Source of the DNA: Kaistella carnis
GTDB lineage: Bacteria > Bacteroidota > Bacteroidia > Flavobacteriales > Weeksellaceae
DNA: 64,000 bases
Direction: 5' to 3'
Assembly: GCF_003860585.1 (NCBI RefSeq)
Contig: NZ_CP034159.1
Location: 3,038,001-3,102,000 of the forward strand
Both the position numbers and the translations under genes were made by a program. This document shows, piece after piece, positions 1 through 9,110 of the stretch; position 1 is the stretch's first letter; each line of letters begins with the position of its first letter. The notes under the pieces were generated by a model. It saw only the letters and a list, made by a program, of their open reading frames with translations. It searched no databases and was not told the origin of the DNA.

Positions 1-1
1 T

Positions 2-442
2 ATGTTTGAAGGAAGAATTTTGAAAGAAGGACTTCCACATGATTTGGCGAATGATCCGCAGGTTCGTGAAGCTTATCTTGGGGAGAATTTCGTGTACCAG
101 GATATTTTAAATAAGCCAAAGAAAAGATCTTTTGTTTATAATATTTGGGCCGGAAATTTTGATTCTAAAAATCAATTTCAAAACTTTGTCAATGAAAATT
201 TTTCAAATGCAGAAAACCTGCGTTTAATGTATGGTTTTGAAGACATCAGTTTTGCTTCTTTGGCGAATTCTGAGATAGAACATATCTTCAATGAAGTAGT
301 TGACAAAACAGCCAACAATTCTTTCCTGTTTCAGAAAAGAGAAATTAATTCGCTGTATACGCTGGAACAGGCAGAAGCAGATTCTAAAGCTTTAAGCAAG
401 TCAAATTTACATTTCTTAACCAGCTATTCTTTTGATTCGTAA
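2..442 (+). CDS. LptB-like ABC ATPase C terminus with extra Imm22/DUF4284-like domain (5' partial)
   Basis: The 5' end lies outside the window and the frame is open to the edge. The first ~33 residues (FEGRILKEG, then VREAYLGENF) match the usual C-terminal tail of LptB, the cytoplasmic ATPase that powers lipopolysaccharide export. LptB normally ends a few residues after this tail. Here the frame continues for ~110 residues. The extension starts with VYNIWAGNFDSKNQFQNFV, which resembles the WxGxF-containing start of Imm22/DUF4284 proteins, a small family often annotated as toxin immunity or of unknown role. Whether this is a real fusion or a frame artefact cannot be decided without the upstream half. 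The LptB assignment is fairly secure; the Imm22 assignment is tentative. Confidence 0.6.
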   Translation: MFEGRILKEGLPHDLANDPQVREAYLGENFVYQDILNKPKKRSFVYNIWAGNFDSKNQFQNFVNENFSNAENLRLMYGFEDISFASLANSEIEHIFNEVVDKTANNSFLFQKREINSLYTLEQAEADSKALSKSNLHFLTSYSFDS

Positions 443-552
443 GGTCAGAATTAGATCTTAAAATCGATTGAGGGAGAAATTATTAGGTCGACATGGTAGG
501 ATTTTTGTAAATTGAGTTTCATTTTTAATTTTTAAAGTCATTTTTACATCGT

Positions 553-2361
553 ATGCCAAAACCGTTTAACCGAACCGTCACCCTATATCACATTTATCAG
601 CAGCTGATTCCTTTTATCAAACCTTATCGTTTGATGATGTATTTCACCTTGTTTTTAACTTTTATCGGTGCATTGATGGCTCAGGTGAATCCTTTGGTTC
701 TAAAATATACGGTAGATGAAGTGACTGAATTAACACAGCTTCCAAATCCGATGGATGAAGGAATTCATGTGTTGGTTGTGATTTCCGCTATATTATTGGG
801 AAAAGAAATCGTAAATATTTTCATTCAGTTTGGACAGAAATTCTACGGGGAAAAAATTAGAATTAATACCAGTTCTGTTTTAGCCCAAACCGCAATTGAT
901 AAGATCCTGACCTACAGCGTGGCTTTTTACACCAATGAAAATCACGAAACCGGAAAACTTCAGCAGCGGATTGACCGTGGGATCGAAAGTTTAACCAAAC
1001 TGGTTCAGAATTTTTTTATTGACATTTTACCGCTGTTTTCCAATGCTTTGATTGCTTTGGTGATCATGTTTATGCAAAATGTGTATGTGGGTTTAGTGTC
1101 AACCATTGTAGTGCCTATTTATTTCACCATCAGCTCTTTGCAGGCAAAAAAATTGTCCGGTGTGCGCCGGCAGTTGCGTAATCAGCGGGAACAGAAAACC
1201 TCCGGACTTTTAAATCTGATCAATTCTATTATGGTCATTAAAAGTTTTGTAAGAGAAAAATTTGAAGGAAAAAAACAGTATGATCTGCAGATGCAGCTCA
1301 TGGAAAGCCAGCTTTTTACGCGCCGAACCAACTTTATTTATGATGGTTTAAAGACTTTCATCGAACAGTTTGGAGTGGTTTTAATTATTTTGTTAACGGT
1401 TTATTTGGTACTCGATGAGCAAATGACAATTGGTGCAATTATGCTTCATATTCTTTTGTTCAATAATGTATCAGCACCAATTCGTCAGCTTCACCGTATT
1501 TATGATGATATGAATGACGCTATGATTTATGCAGAAGGTTATTTTGATATTTTAAATGCCGATGACTACACGGAACCCAATGGAACATTTGTAGAAAAAG
1601 ATATTAAAGGGAAATTTGAACTACAGAATATCGACTTTACTTATCCGAACGGAACGAAAGCACTGCACAATGTTTCGATGACCATTCAGAATGGAAAGAC
1701 AACAGCTTTAGTTGGTTTAAGTGGCGCCGGAAAATCAACAGTGATTAATTTGTTATGTAAATTTTATCTGCCCGACTCCGGAAAAATTATGCTGGATGAA
1801 GTGAATCTGGATAATTTTGATAATACTTCTTTAAGAAATGATATTGGTCTGGTTTTACAAAAAAATCATATTTTCCAGGGAAGTATTGAAGACAATATTC
1901 GCTACGGAAATATGAATGCCAGTTTTGAAGAAATAGAAACGGCAGCGAAAAAAGCCTATCTGCATGATCAGGTGATCGAATTGCCGGAGAAATATCAACA
2001 TGATGCAACTCAACTTTCCGGTGGACAGCAACAGCGGATTGCCATTGCTAGATTGTTTTTGAAAGATCCACCCATTATTTTTCTGGATGAACCGACGGCA
2101 AGTTTAGATGCCATAGCAACGGAGCAGATCAAAAACTCTTTGGATGCCATTAAGAAGGGAAGAACCGTGGTCATTATTTCCCATTCTCTTTCTCAGATCT
2201 TAGATTCAGATTGTATTTATGTCATGAAAAAAGGGACGGTTGTGGAAAGCGGAACTCACGATGAACTCATCAGTTTACACGGTGTGTATCGTGAAATTTT
2301 CGATGCTTCTGCCCGAAGTCTGAATTTAGACAAACTCCTGAGCTCCTTCCAGGAGAATTAA
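553..2361 (+). CDS. ABC transporter ATP-binding protein/permease, MsbA-like exporter
   Basis: A half-size exporter of 602 residues, the usual length for the family. The N-terminal ~320 residues form a six-helix type-1 exporter membrane domain. The C-terminal nucleotide-binding domain carries Walker A (GLSGAGKST), the signature LSGGQQQR and Walker B (IIFLDEPTAS). It should act as an inner-membrane homodimer exporting lipids, peptides or drugs; the substrate cannot be read from sequence. A lipoprotein gene follows after 14 bp and is probably co-transcribed. The ATG at 553 is the only good start and sits after a 110-bp non-coding stretch. Confidence 0.9.
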   Translation: MPKPFNRTVTLYHIYQQLIPFIKPYRLMMYFTLFLTFIGALMAQVNPLVLKYTVDEVTELTQLPNPMDEGIHVLVVISAILLGKEIVNIFIQFGQKFYGEKIRINTSSVLAQTAIDKILTYSVAFYTNENHETGKLQQRIDRGIESLTKLVQNFFIDILPLFSNALIALVIMFMQNVYVGLVSTIVVPIYFTISSLQAKKLSGVRRQLRNQREQKTSGLLNLINSIMVIKSFVREKFEGKKQYDLQMQLMESQLFTRRTNFIYDGLKTFIEQFGVVLIILLTVYLVLDEQMTIGAIMLHILLFNNVSAPIRQLHRIYDDMNDAMIYAEGYFDILNADDYTEPNGTFVEKDIKGKFELQNIDFTYPNGTKALHNVSMTIQNGKTTALVGLSGAGKSTVINLLCKFYLPDSGKIMLDEVNLDNFDNTSLRNDIGLVLQKNHIFQGSIEDNIRYGNMNASFEEIETAAKKAYLHDQVIELPEKYQHDATQLSGGQQQRIAIARLFLKDPPIIFLDEPTASLDAIATEQIKNSLDAIKKGRTVVIISHSLSQILDSDCIYVMKKGTVVESGTHDELISLHGVYREIFDASARSLNLDKLLSSFQEN

Positions 2362-2375
2362 TTTAAAACCCAAAA

Positions 2376-2960
2376 ATGAAAAAATATTTTGTTGTCATGA
2401 TTGCATTTTCTGCCTTAATCTCCTGTTCGGAGATGGAAGAAAAAATTAGTGAAACCATTGACAAAACAACCCAAAGCGTAAAAGAAAAAGCGCAGAATAC
2501 GGTAAAAGAAACCATTAATGAAACCGTAAACAATTCCATAAATTCCCTGACGAATGCGGAGGATACACAATTTCAAGAAGTTTTTCCAACCGGAGAATTA
2601 ACTTTAGTTTCAGATTTTAAGGGCAAGAAGTTTACTTTTCCAAACGGTTCGCCGGCTTATCTTTTTAAGTATAAAGCAGATAAAGAAATCCTTATTCCCT
2701 TTTTGGAACAGCAGGAAACAGTCAATGAGGAGCAATCTGACAAAGTAGCCCGAAAAATTGATGGTAAAAGTTTTATAGACAAACTGAGTTTTGTTGAGAA
2801 GTTTTTACCTGCAAATACGATAGACACGAGTTTTTTAGAAGATCTTAAAAATGATAAAAGTATCGAATATTATAAACTGAAAAGATTCCCAAACAAAAGC
2901 ACCATTATCTATAATCCAAAAACCCAACAGGTCTTTCAGTTTGTAGAAGTGTCAAAGTAA
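2376..2960 (+). CDS. Hypothetical lipoprotein with helical N-terminal repeat region
   Basis: The first 17 residues form a signal peptide ending at a lipobox cysteine (ALISCS), so the protein is probably a lipoprotein. Residues ~20-60 are strongly helical and repetitive (SETIDKTTQSVKEKAQNTV then KETINETVNNS), suggesting an amphipathic or coiled stretch. The remaining ~130 residues show no motif I recognise. It lies 14 bp after the exporter gene on the same strand, so a shared transcript is likely. I assign no function. Confidence 0.75.
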   Translation: MKKYFVVMIAFSALISCSEMEEKISETIDKTTQSVKEKAQNTVKETINETVNNSINSLTNAEDTQFQEVFPTGELTLVSDFKGKKFTFPNGSPAYLFKYKADKEILIPFLEQQETVNEEQSDKVARKIDGKSFIDKLSFVEKFLPANTIDTSFLEDLKNDKSIEYYKLKRFPNKSTIIYNPKTQQVFQFVEVSK

Positions 2961-3034
2961 TCTTCTGTTTTTAGTCATTAACTTATTCTATACTTATGCA
3001 TTCTTCATTCTCAATTTTTTGCTAAAATAAAAAT

Positions 3035-3682
3035 ATGTCCCAAAATATAATTGAAAGCACCGTAGCTTTTGTTAAAGAAAAACTAGAAGGAGCAGAAGCC
3101 GGTCACGACTGGTTTCATATCGAAAGGGTTTGGAAACTCTCCAAAAAAATAGCGCAGAATGAAACCTGCAATTTGGAAGTGGTAGAGTTGGCTGCTTTAC
3201 TTCATGACATTGCAGATCCCAAATTTCATAATGGTGATGAAGAGTTAGCTATTAAAATTTCGAGGGAATTTCTGGAAAGTCAAAATGCAGACACGCCCAT
3301 TATTGACCAGGTTTTATTCATTATAAAAAACATCTCCTTTAAAAACAGAAATGAGATTGCAGAAAATCCACCTATAGAATTGCAAATAGTTCAAGATGCC
3401 GATCGACTCGACGCCATCGGAGCTATAGGAATTGCACGGACTTTTAATTTCGGAGGCTTTAAAAATAATTTAATGTATCACCCTGAAATTGAACCGAAGC
3501 TGAACCAAACCAAAGAAGAATATAAAAAATCGAACGGAACAACGATCAATCATTTTTACGAAAAGTTGTTGCTTTTAAAAGATTTAATGAATACCGAAAC
3601 CGGAAAAAAACTGGCGGAAGACCGACATAATTTCATGCTCAGTTTTCTAAAGCAGTTTTACCATGAATGGAATGTTGATTAA
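3035..3682 (+). CDS. HD-domain metal-dependent phosphohydrolase
   Basis: A 215-residue soluble protein of the HD superfamily. The metal-binding pattern is clear: the first His in AGHDWFHIERV, the HD doublet in LLHDIADPKFHNGD, and the distal Asp in QDADRLDAIGAIG. The order and spacing match the YedJ-like group of small HD hydrolases, which cleave phosphate from nucleotides or related substrates. The exact substrate is unknown. It is monocistronic or loosely linked to the upstream lipoprotein, with a 74-bp gap. Confidence 0.85.
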   Translation: MSQNIIESTVAFVKEKLEGAEAGHDWFHIERVWKLSKKIAQNETCNLEVVELAALLHDIADPKFHNGDEELAIKISREFLESQNADTPIIDQVLFIIKNISFKNRNEIAENPPIELQIVQDADRLDAIGAIGIARTFNFGGFKNNLMYHPEIEPKLNQTKEEYKKSNGTTINHFYEKLLLLKDLMNTETGKKLAEDRHNFMLSFLKQFYHEWNVD

Positions 3683-3737
3683 ATCGAACCCAATTAATTT
3701 TACGTTTTCTACCTCTGAATTTTAATTATCTTTACGC

Positions 3738-4358
3738 ATGTTTTATTTATTTTTTCTGCTTGCAGTACTGCTTTCGTTAAGCTTGCTTTTTTCGGTGATA
3801 AAAAAGGGAACTTTAGGTCTTTGGGCAAAAGTATTCCGCATTTTTGTGGTTGCAGCTTCATCTATTTTATTTGCGTATTTATTTTTTCAGAAGAGTGTAG
3901 ACCATTTTCTGGAAAACTCACTTGCCGTACAGGTTATCAATAAACTGCCCTTTCCTTTAGATTTTTATATCATTAAAGTAAATGCAGATTCAGAATTAAA
4001 ATACGAAACAAGACACGTTGGGAAAATTAGAAACAATTTTTACCGAATCGATTATCTTCAAATGCCTAAATCTGATGAGTTTTGGCTCGCAGGTTATATG
4101 GGAAAAAAGAATCTTGTGTATTTTACGCAACACTCTGTTCCCAATAAAAACGAAGATCAGATCATTGAGGTACAAAATTATATCGTTCAAAGCAGTAGAC
4201 TTTCCAATATTGCAAAGACGGAAATCGAGGCCTTGAAGTTTGAGAATATCAAAACCGCCATTTGGATCACGCTGGATCTATTGCTTCTATTTCTAAATTT
4301 CGCTCTGTTAATACGGAAGTCCAAAACAAAAAATCATGAAATTGCTTTCAGGATTTAG
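3738..4358 (+). CDS. Hypothetical membrane protein
   Basis: A 206-residue protein with two N-terminal hydrophobic segments (about residues 1-20 and 33-52), a ~120-residue polar domain and a C-terminal hydrophobic segment (about 175-195) followed by basic residues. I recognise no family. A TATCTTTA element just before the start codon is a near match to the flavobacterial -7 consensus, so the gene may have its own promoter and a very short leader. It converges on the adaptor gene with only 6 bp between stop codons. Confidence 0.7.
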   Translation: MFYLFFLLAVLLSLSLLFSVIKKGTLGLWAKVFRIFVVAASSILFAYLFFQKSVDHFLENSLAVQVINKLPFPLDFYIIKVNADSELKYETRHVGKIRNNFYRIDYLQMPKSDEFWLAGYMGKKNLVYFTQHSVPNKNEDQIIEVQNYIVQSSRLSNIAKTEIEALKFENIKTAIWITLDLLLLFLNFALLIRKSKTKNHEIAFRI

Positions 4359-4364
4359 GAGTTT

Positions 4365-5561
4365 TTATTTTGCTTTCTGCTCTTTTAGCGTTTCCTTGTC
4401 TTTGTCCGATGGATTCCAGACTTTCACTTCAGCATCTTTTGTAATTCCGGAGAGAATCTGAACATTAATTCCGTCACTGGCGCCGAGTTTCACATTTACC
4501 TTTTTGAATTTTCCGTCGGGTTGTTTCACTTCAACGAAAGAATTATCTTTCCCATTTACCTTTTCATATTGAATTAAAGATTCATCTAAAAGCAAGGCAT
4601 TTTTCTGAGAACTTAAAATAATTTCCCCGTTTGCAGAAAATCCAGCTCTGATGTATTCGTTGGTTTTATTAAAAACATCACCTTCAATCGGGAATTTAAT
4701 TGTTCCTGATTCTTCCTTTCCTTTTGGTGCAATCATGGTTACACGGCCCGGGAAAGATTTATTTTGCAAAGCTCCGATCACGATGTTCATATCCATACCT
4801 TCTTTCAGTTTTCCCGCTTGCGCTTCATCAATCGTCCCTTCAAAGATTAAAGAGTTCAAATCTGCAATAGAACAAATTGTGCTTCCTGCGTTAAATGAGT
4901 TGGCTTCAATAACCTGACTTCCGACTTTTACAGGAACTTCTAAAACAGTTCCGTTGGCTTTCGAACGAATTTGTGTGGTCGCTAAACCTGCCAATTCCGG
5001 CGTAGCTCCTGTTTTTGCGATCTGAAGATTTTTCTGCGCAGTTTGTCTTTGTTGCTGAGCATTACGCAGAGTCTGTTGCGTAGATTGTAACTGCTGTTGT
5101 GCGGAGATATATTCCTGTTTAGAAATGACACCTTGGGTGTATAATCTTTGTTGCATTTGAAATTGTTTCTGCTGTTGAGCAACATTAATTTCTGCATTGC
5201 TAATCTGAAGATTCGCATTATTAATTTCCTGTTGAGCCGCGTTCACATTTTGAATGCTCGGTACAATTCTAATGGTCGCCACCAATTGACCTGCCGTCAC
5301 ATTATCGCCTTCGGTTACCAGAATTTTATCGATAATTCCGGAGATGTTGGGTTTGATTTCAATTTCTTCGCGTGGTACAATTTTGCCTGTCGCCATAACC
5401 TTGTCATCCATGTTTTGAACGAAGGGTTTTTTGGTTAAAAAGGTCTCGCTTTCTTTCGAGTTCGAAGAGATGAGATAGGTGATTCCCATGATCAGAGCGC
5501 CGACAAATACCACTCCCAGCAGAATGTAAAGGGCTTTTTTTAAAGTGAACTTCTTTTTCAT
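4365..5561 (-). CDS. Periplasmic adaptor (membrane fusion) protein of MacA/HlyD type
   Basis: A 398-residue adaptor with one N-terminal membrane anchor (about residues 10-30), a split biotinyl-lipoyl domain around a Gln-rich helical hairpin (residues ~100-180, many QQ pairs), and C-terminal beta domains. Adaptors of this type couple MacB-like ABC permeases to an outer-membrane TolC channel. It is the last gene of a minus-strand operon with two MacB-like permeases and their ATPase. No TolC-like gene lies in the window. A 180-bp gap holding a dispersed repeat separates it from the upstream permease. Confidence 0.88.
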   Translation of the reverse strand: MKKKFTLKKALYILLGVVFVGALIMGITYLISSNSKESETFLTKKPFVQNMDDKVMATGKIVPREEIEIKPNISGIIDKILVTEGDNVTAGQLVATIRIVPSIQNVNAAQQEINNANLQISNAEINVAQQQKQFQMQQRLYTQGVISKQEYISAQQQLQSTQQTLRNAQQQRQTAQKNLQIAKTGATPELAGLATTQIRSKANGTVLEVPVKVGSQVIEANSFNAGSTICSIADLNSLIFEGTIDEAQAGKLKEGMDMNIVIGALQNKSFPGRVTMIAPKGKEESGTIKFPIEGDVFNKTNEYIRAGFSANGEIILSSQKNALLLDESLIQYEKVNGKDNSFVEVKQPDGKFKKVNVKLGASDGINVQILSGITKDAEVKVWNPSDKDKETLKEQKAK

Positions 5562-5576
5562 ATACTTAGTTTATTT

Positions 5577-5700
5577 TTTATTTTTTTTGGGCGACTTTTT
5601 CCGCCCTCCATTCCCGCTTTTTTGCTCGTCGTTCCTCCTCACAAAAAGAGCTCCATTCAGGTCGGGTCGCAAACCGGGAATCTATTTAAATGTTGTTATT
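5577..5700. repeat. Dispersed intergenic repeat, copy A (inside efflux operon)
   Basis: A GC-richer block in an otherwise AT-rich gap between the permease and adaptor genes. It shares long stretches with the block at about 25420-25510: CCGC..TTCCCGCTTTTTTG, CACAAAAAGAGC and TCA.GTCGGG. The two differ mainly by short indels. This is the flavobacterial GGGCG/GTCGGGC-type intergenic repeat. It is non-coding by composition, though an ORF runs through it on the plus strand. Its position inside an operon suggests it does not fully block transcription, or that the adaptor has its own promoter. Confidence 0.65.
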
Positions 5701-5741
5701 AATAGACCATTCGCACTATTAAACATACCGCAACATACCGC

Positions 5742-7010
5742 TTACTCTGATCTCAACGCTTCAATCGGGCGAATTTTTACGGCTCTTTGGGCGGGAATCA
5801 TTCCAATGATCAAACCTAAAATAACCATAATTGCCATGGCACCGAAAACCTGTCCATAATTCACCGTCGGATTATAAAACGGAAAACTATCCTGACCTCT
5901 CGTCACAAGATCGAGAATCATGAGTAGAAAAATCCCGCATATGAATCCTAGAATACCTGAAGAAAGCGTGATGACGACACTTTCCAGTAATATTTGATTT
6001 CGTACTTCTGCCGGTTTAGCACCTAAAGCCCGACGGATTCCAATTTCTTTTGTTCTCTCCTTCACCGTAATAAGTAAAATGTTCGAGATCGCGATTACGC
6101 CGGCTAAAATGGTTAAAGTTCCTACGGTAATCGTCAGCAATTGCATTCCGCTTAAAAACCCGGTCAGCTTTAGGAACATCTTTCCGAGGTTGAAACTTCC
6201 AAAAGCATTGGTGTCTTCCGGTGAAACATTGTATTTTTTTTTGAGTTCTGCTTTTACCTGATCTTCAACTACAGTTAAATCGGCATCAGGTTTACTTACG
6301 ATCGCAAAAAATCCTACTTTGTCCCCGTTATTATACATTTTTGAAAAGGTAGTGAAAGGAATGAATGAGGATTGATCATTCTCCATTCCACCGCCTTTTT
6401 TCACGCGGAAAACGCCGATGACATTAAAGAAAATCCCTTTTACATTAACGGATTTACCAATAGGATTCTCATTCTTCTTAGCATCGAAAAAGTTTTTATA
6501 GATTTCTTCCCCGATCACGATAACATTTTTATTTCCGGAGATGTCAGCATCGTTTAGGTACCGACCAAAAATCAATTTTTTCTCCGAAATTTTATTTCCA
6601 ATAGGGAAATCTCCCGTTAAAGTGTAGGTAGCATTCTTTCCGTTTCTGGAAAAGGCTTCTCCCGGCGTCCCAAAATTTCCACGGGAAGATTGAGGCGATA
6701 TATAATCGATCTGCTGAATTTTTTTCGGAAGTAAATCAAGATCACTTAAATGAAGATCCATTTTACGGCCTTTCGGGAAACCATCATAGGGAATAGAAGT
6801 GTTCTGTGCCCAAAGAAAAATGGAGTTGGTCGCAAAACCAGAAAATGTTTTATCGAAACCGTTTTCCATTCCTTTGGCTGCTCCTAAGAGGGCCACGAAA
6901 AGAAACATTCCCCAACCCACACCAATCATGGTAAGAAAGGTGCGCAACTTATTATTCTTGAGGGAATAATAAATTTCTTGCCAGGTGTCTATTTTGAAAA
7001 TGATGTTCAT
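5742..7010 (-). CDS. MacB-like ABC transporter permease (second of pair)
   Basis: 422 residues with the MacB/FtsX layout: one N-terminal transmembrane helix (about 22-45), a ~230-residue periplasmic core domain, and three C-terminal helices ending in ...AVKIRPIEALRSE. That ending is also the last stretch of the preceding permease, so the two are paralogues and probably a heterodimer. Such transporters work by mechanotransmission, driving export of periplasmic substrates such as lipoproteins, peptides or drugs through an adaptor. The gap to the upstream permease is 101 bp. Confidence 0.88.
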   Translation of the reverse strand: MNIIFKIDTWQEIYYSLKNNKLRTFLTMIGVGWGMFLFVALLGAAKGMENGFDKTFSGFATNSIFLWAQNTSIPYDGFPKGRKMDLHLSDLDLLPKKIQQIDYISPQSSRGNFGTPGEAFSRNGKNATYTLTGDFPIGNKISEKKLIFGRYLNDADISGNKNVIVIGEEIYKNFFDAKKNENPIGKSVNVKGIFFNVIGVFRVKKGGGMENDQSSFIPFTTFSKMYNNGDKVGFFAIVSKPDADLTVVEDQVKAELKKKYNVSPEDTNAFGSFNLGKMFLKLTGFLSGMQLLTITVGTLTILAGVIAISNILLITVKERTKEIGIRRALGAKPAEVRNQILLESVVITLSSGILGFICGIFLLMILDLVTRGQDSFPFYNPTVNYGQVFGAMAIMVILGLIIGMIPAQRAVKIRPIEALRSE

Positions 7011-7111
7011 GGTGTCAATTTCTATAAGTGTAAATCACTAATTAATTCGAAATAAATTGAATAGTGCTTTTAATAACTTTGTTTTTTTATATGTTCTTTT
7101 TTATCGAAAAA

Positions 7112-8341
7112 CTATTCGCTTCTCAACGCCTCGATCGGTCTGATTCTACTCGCCCGATAGGCGGGTACAAATCCGGCAACCAATCCTGAGATCACTAAAC
7201 TGGCAAACGCCACGATCACAATTCCCCAACCTACGGAAGGATCTTTAATAAAATATTTTTCTAAACTGTCGCCGATTAATGTTAATGTTAATATTCCCAG
7301 TCCAACACCGATCAGTCCTGAAATTACGGTGATAACAATACTTTCCTGCATAATTAAACCTACAATACTGCTGGGTTTCGCTCCGATGGCTTTTCTGACG
7401 CCTATTTCCTGCGTTCTTTCTTTCACGATGTAGACCATAATATTGCTGATTCCTATAATTCCCGCGAGCAAGGTCCCCATGCCGATAAAACCAACAATTA
7501 CCGTAATGATGAAAAGAAACTGAAATGTTTCGCCCATATTTTTAGCATTATTTCTTACGACAACTCCATTTTCGTCATCGGGGGAAACTTTATGTTTGGC
7601 TTTCAGTTCTTTCTCTAATTTTTCGCCATATTTAATGGCTTCCGCCGGTTTGAGTTCAGGATTATATGTAATGAAAATAGTACTTACGGTATCTGAACCT
7701 TTTTTTAACTGCTGCAAGGTGGTGATGGGAACGGTAATCATTCTTTCATCAAAATCGCCTCCGTCGTCAGAGAAAACGCCGACTACTTTAAACATCGTTC
7801 CATTAATATCCAAGTCTTTCCCAATTGGACTTCCGTTTTTAATTAAATCCCGCTGCACCATTCGTCCAATGACCGCTACATTTTGCATGCGCTTCATATC
7901 AAGCGGATTTAAATATCTGCCTTCTGTCAATTGGCGGTTTTCGATAATTTTTTCATCAGGATTCGCTCCGCTGATCTGGTAATTTCCACTTTCTCGACCA
8001 TATTTTACCGTCATATTTGCGGAATAACGTGGTGTTGCGCTTTCGATCATATGAGTGTCTTCACTTGTGATCTGCTTATAGTCATCGTTTTTAAGAACAA
8101 TCTGGCGGTCCGATTGTAAACCTCCGTAAGCGATGGTTGTTTTTCTGGTGAAAATGGTAATGAGGTTGGTGGCATCTCTGGCAAAGCCTTCTGTAAAGGC
8201 GTTTTGCAAGCCGGCACCAATTCCAAAAAGAACGATGAAGATATATAAGCCCAACGCTACCGTGAAGCCGGAAAGTACCGTCCGCAATATATTACTGCGA
8301 ATAGATTCAAAAATTTCTCTCCAGCGATCGATATCAAACAT
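7112..8341 (-). CDS. MacB-like ABC transporter permease (first of pair)
   Basis: 409 residues with the same architecture as its downstream paralogue: N-terminal helix (about 22-42), periplasmic MacB core domain, three C-terminal helices and a terminal RIRPIEALRSE. The cytoplasmic loop KERTQEIGVRKAIGAKP is the coupling segment typical of MacB/LolC/FtsX permeases. It is encoded between the ATPase gene (76 bp upstream) and the second permease. A heterodimeric permease with one ATPase resembles LolCDE in composition, but the linked HlyD-type adaptor points to MacAB-like efflux. Confidence 0.88.
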   Translation of the reverse strand: MFDIDRWREIFESIRSNILRTVLSGFTVALGLYIFIVLFGIGAGLQNAFTEGFARDATNLITIFTRKTTIAYGGLQSDRQIVLKNDDYKQITSEDTHMIESATPRYSANMTVKYGRESGNYQISGANPDEKIIENRQLTEGRYLNPLDMKRMQNVAVIGRMVQRDLIKNGSPIGKDLDINGTMFKVVGVFSDDGGDFDERMITVPITTLQQLKKGSDTVSTIFITYNPELKPAEAIKYGEKLEKELKAKHKVSPDDENGVVVRNNAKNMGETFQFLFIITVIVGFIGMGTLLAGIIGISNIMVYIVKERTQEIGVRKAIGAKPSSIVGLIMQESIVITVISGLIGVGLGILTLTLIGDSLEKYFIKDPSVGWGIVIVAFASLVISGLVAGFVPAYRASRIRPIEALRSE

Positions 8342-8417
8342 AACTTATATTTTTTTTCTTAAAAAGTGATCTGCTTCAAATTCATTTGTTATTCATTTCG
8401 AAGCATATTTTTATTTG

Positions 8418-9110
8418 TTATTGTAAAACTCTTTGGGTTATAAATTCGTCACTTTCTATAATTCCATCTTTTAAGATGACATTTCGCTTTGTTTCTGCAG
8501 CAACGTCTGGCTCGTGCGTGACGACGATGACTGTTTTTCCGCCACGGTTAATTTCCTGCAGCAATTTCATAATGTCGTAGGTTGTTTTTGAATCCAGCGC
8601 ACCGGTGGGTTCATCGGCAAGAATTACTTTCGGATCTGTAATTAAAGCACGTGCGATGGCGACTCTTTGTTTTTGACCACCCGACATTTCATTGGGTAAA
8701 TGTGTTGCCCAATCGGCGAGACCTACTTTTGCCAGGTATTCCAGGGCTTTTTGGTTTCTTTCTTTTCTGGGAACATTCTGGTAGTAAAGGGGAAGTGCCA
8801 CGTTCTCCAGGGCTGTTTTATACCCAATAAGATTAAAAGACTGAAAAATAAATCCTAAAAATCGACTGCGGTAATCTGCCGCTTTTACTTCCGAAAGATG
8901 CTCAATCGGAATCCCATCAAGTTCATAGGTACCGGAATCTTTTTCATCTAAAATACCAATAATATTTAGCAGGGTTGATTTTCCGGAGCCGGAACTTCCC
9001 ATAATAGAAACGAATTCGCCTTCCCCAATGGTGAGGTCGATTCCTTTCAGCACATGAAGCTTACTCTTTCCGGTGTCGTATGATTTATGGAGGTCTTTGA
9101 TTACTAGCAT
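8418..9110 (-). CDS. ABC transporter ATP-binding protein, MacB/LolD type
   Basis: A 230-residue stand-alone ATPase with Walker A (GSSGSGKST), Q-loop (FQSFNL), signature MSGGQKQRVAIARAL, Walker B (VILADEPTGALD) and the switch His (VVTHEPDVA). Motif spelling is typical of the LolD/MacB/FtsE group. It is the first gene of the four-gene minus-strand efflux operon and should energise the two downstream permeases. A 17-bp perfect palindrome lies 41 bp upstream and may be an operator. Confidence 0.92.
   Translation of the reverse strand: MLVIKDLHKSYDTGKSKLHVLKGIDLTIGEGEFVSIMGSSGSGKSTLLNIIGILDEKDSGTYELDGIPIEHLSEVKAADYRSRFLGFIFQSFNLIGYKTALENVALPLYYQNVPRKERNQKALEYLAKVGLADWATHLPNEMSGGQKQRVAIARALITDPKVILADEPTGALDSKTTYDIMKLLQEINRGGKTVIVVTHEPDVAAETKRNVILKDGIIESDEFITQRVLQ

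Noticed and set aside
7596..7982. 128-residue plus-strand ORF
   Set aside because: Antisense to a clear MacB-like permease, with low-complexity composition and no family features.
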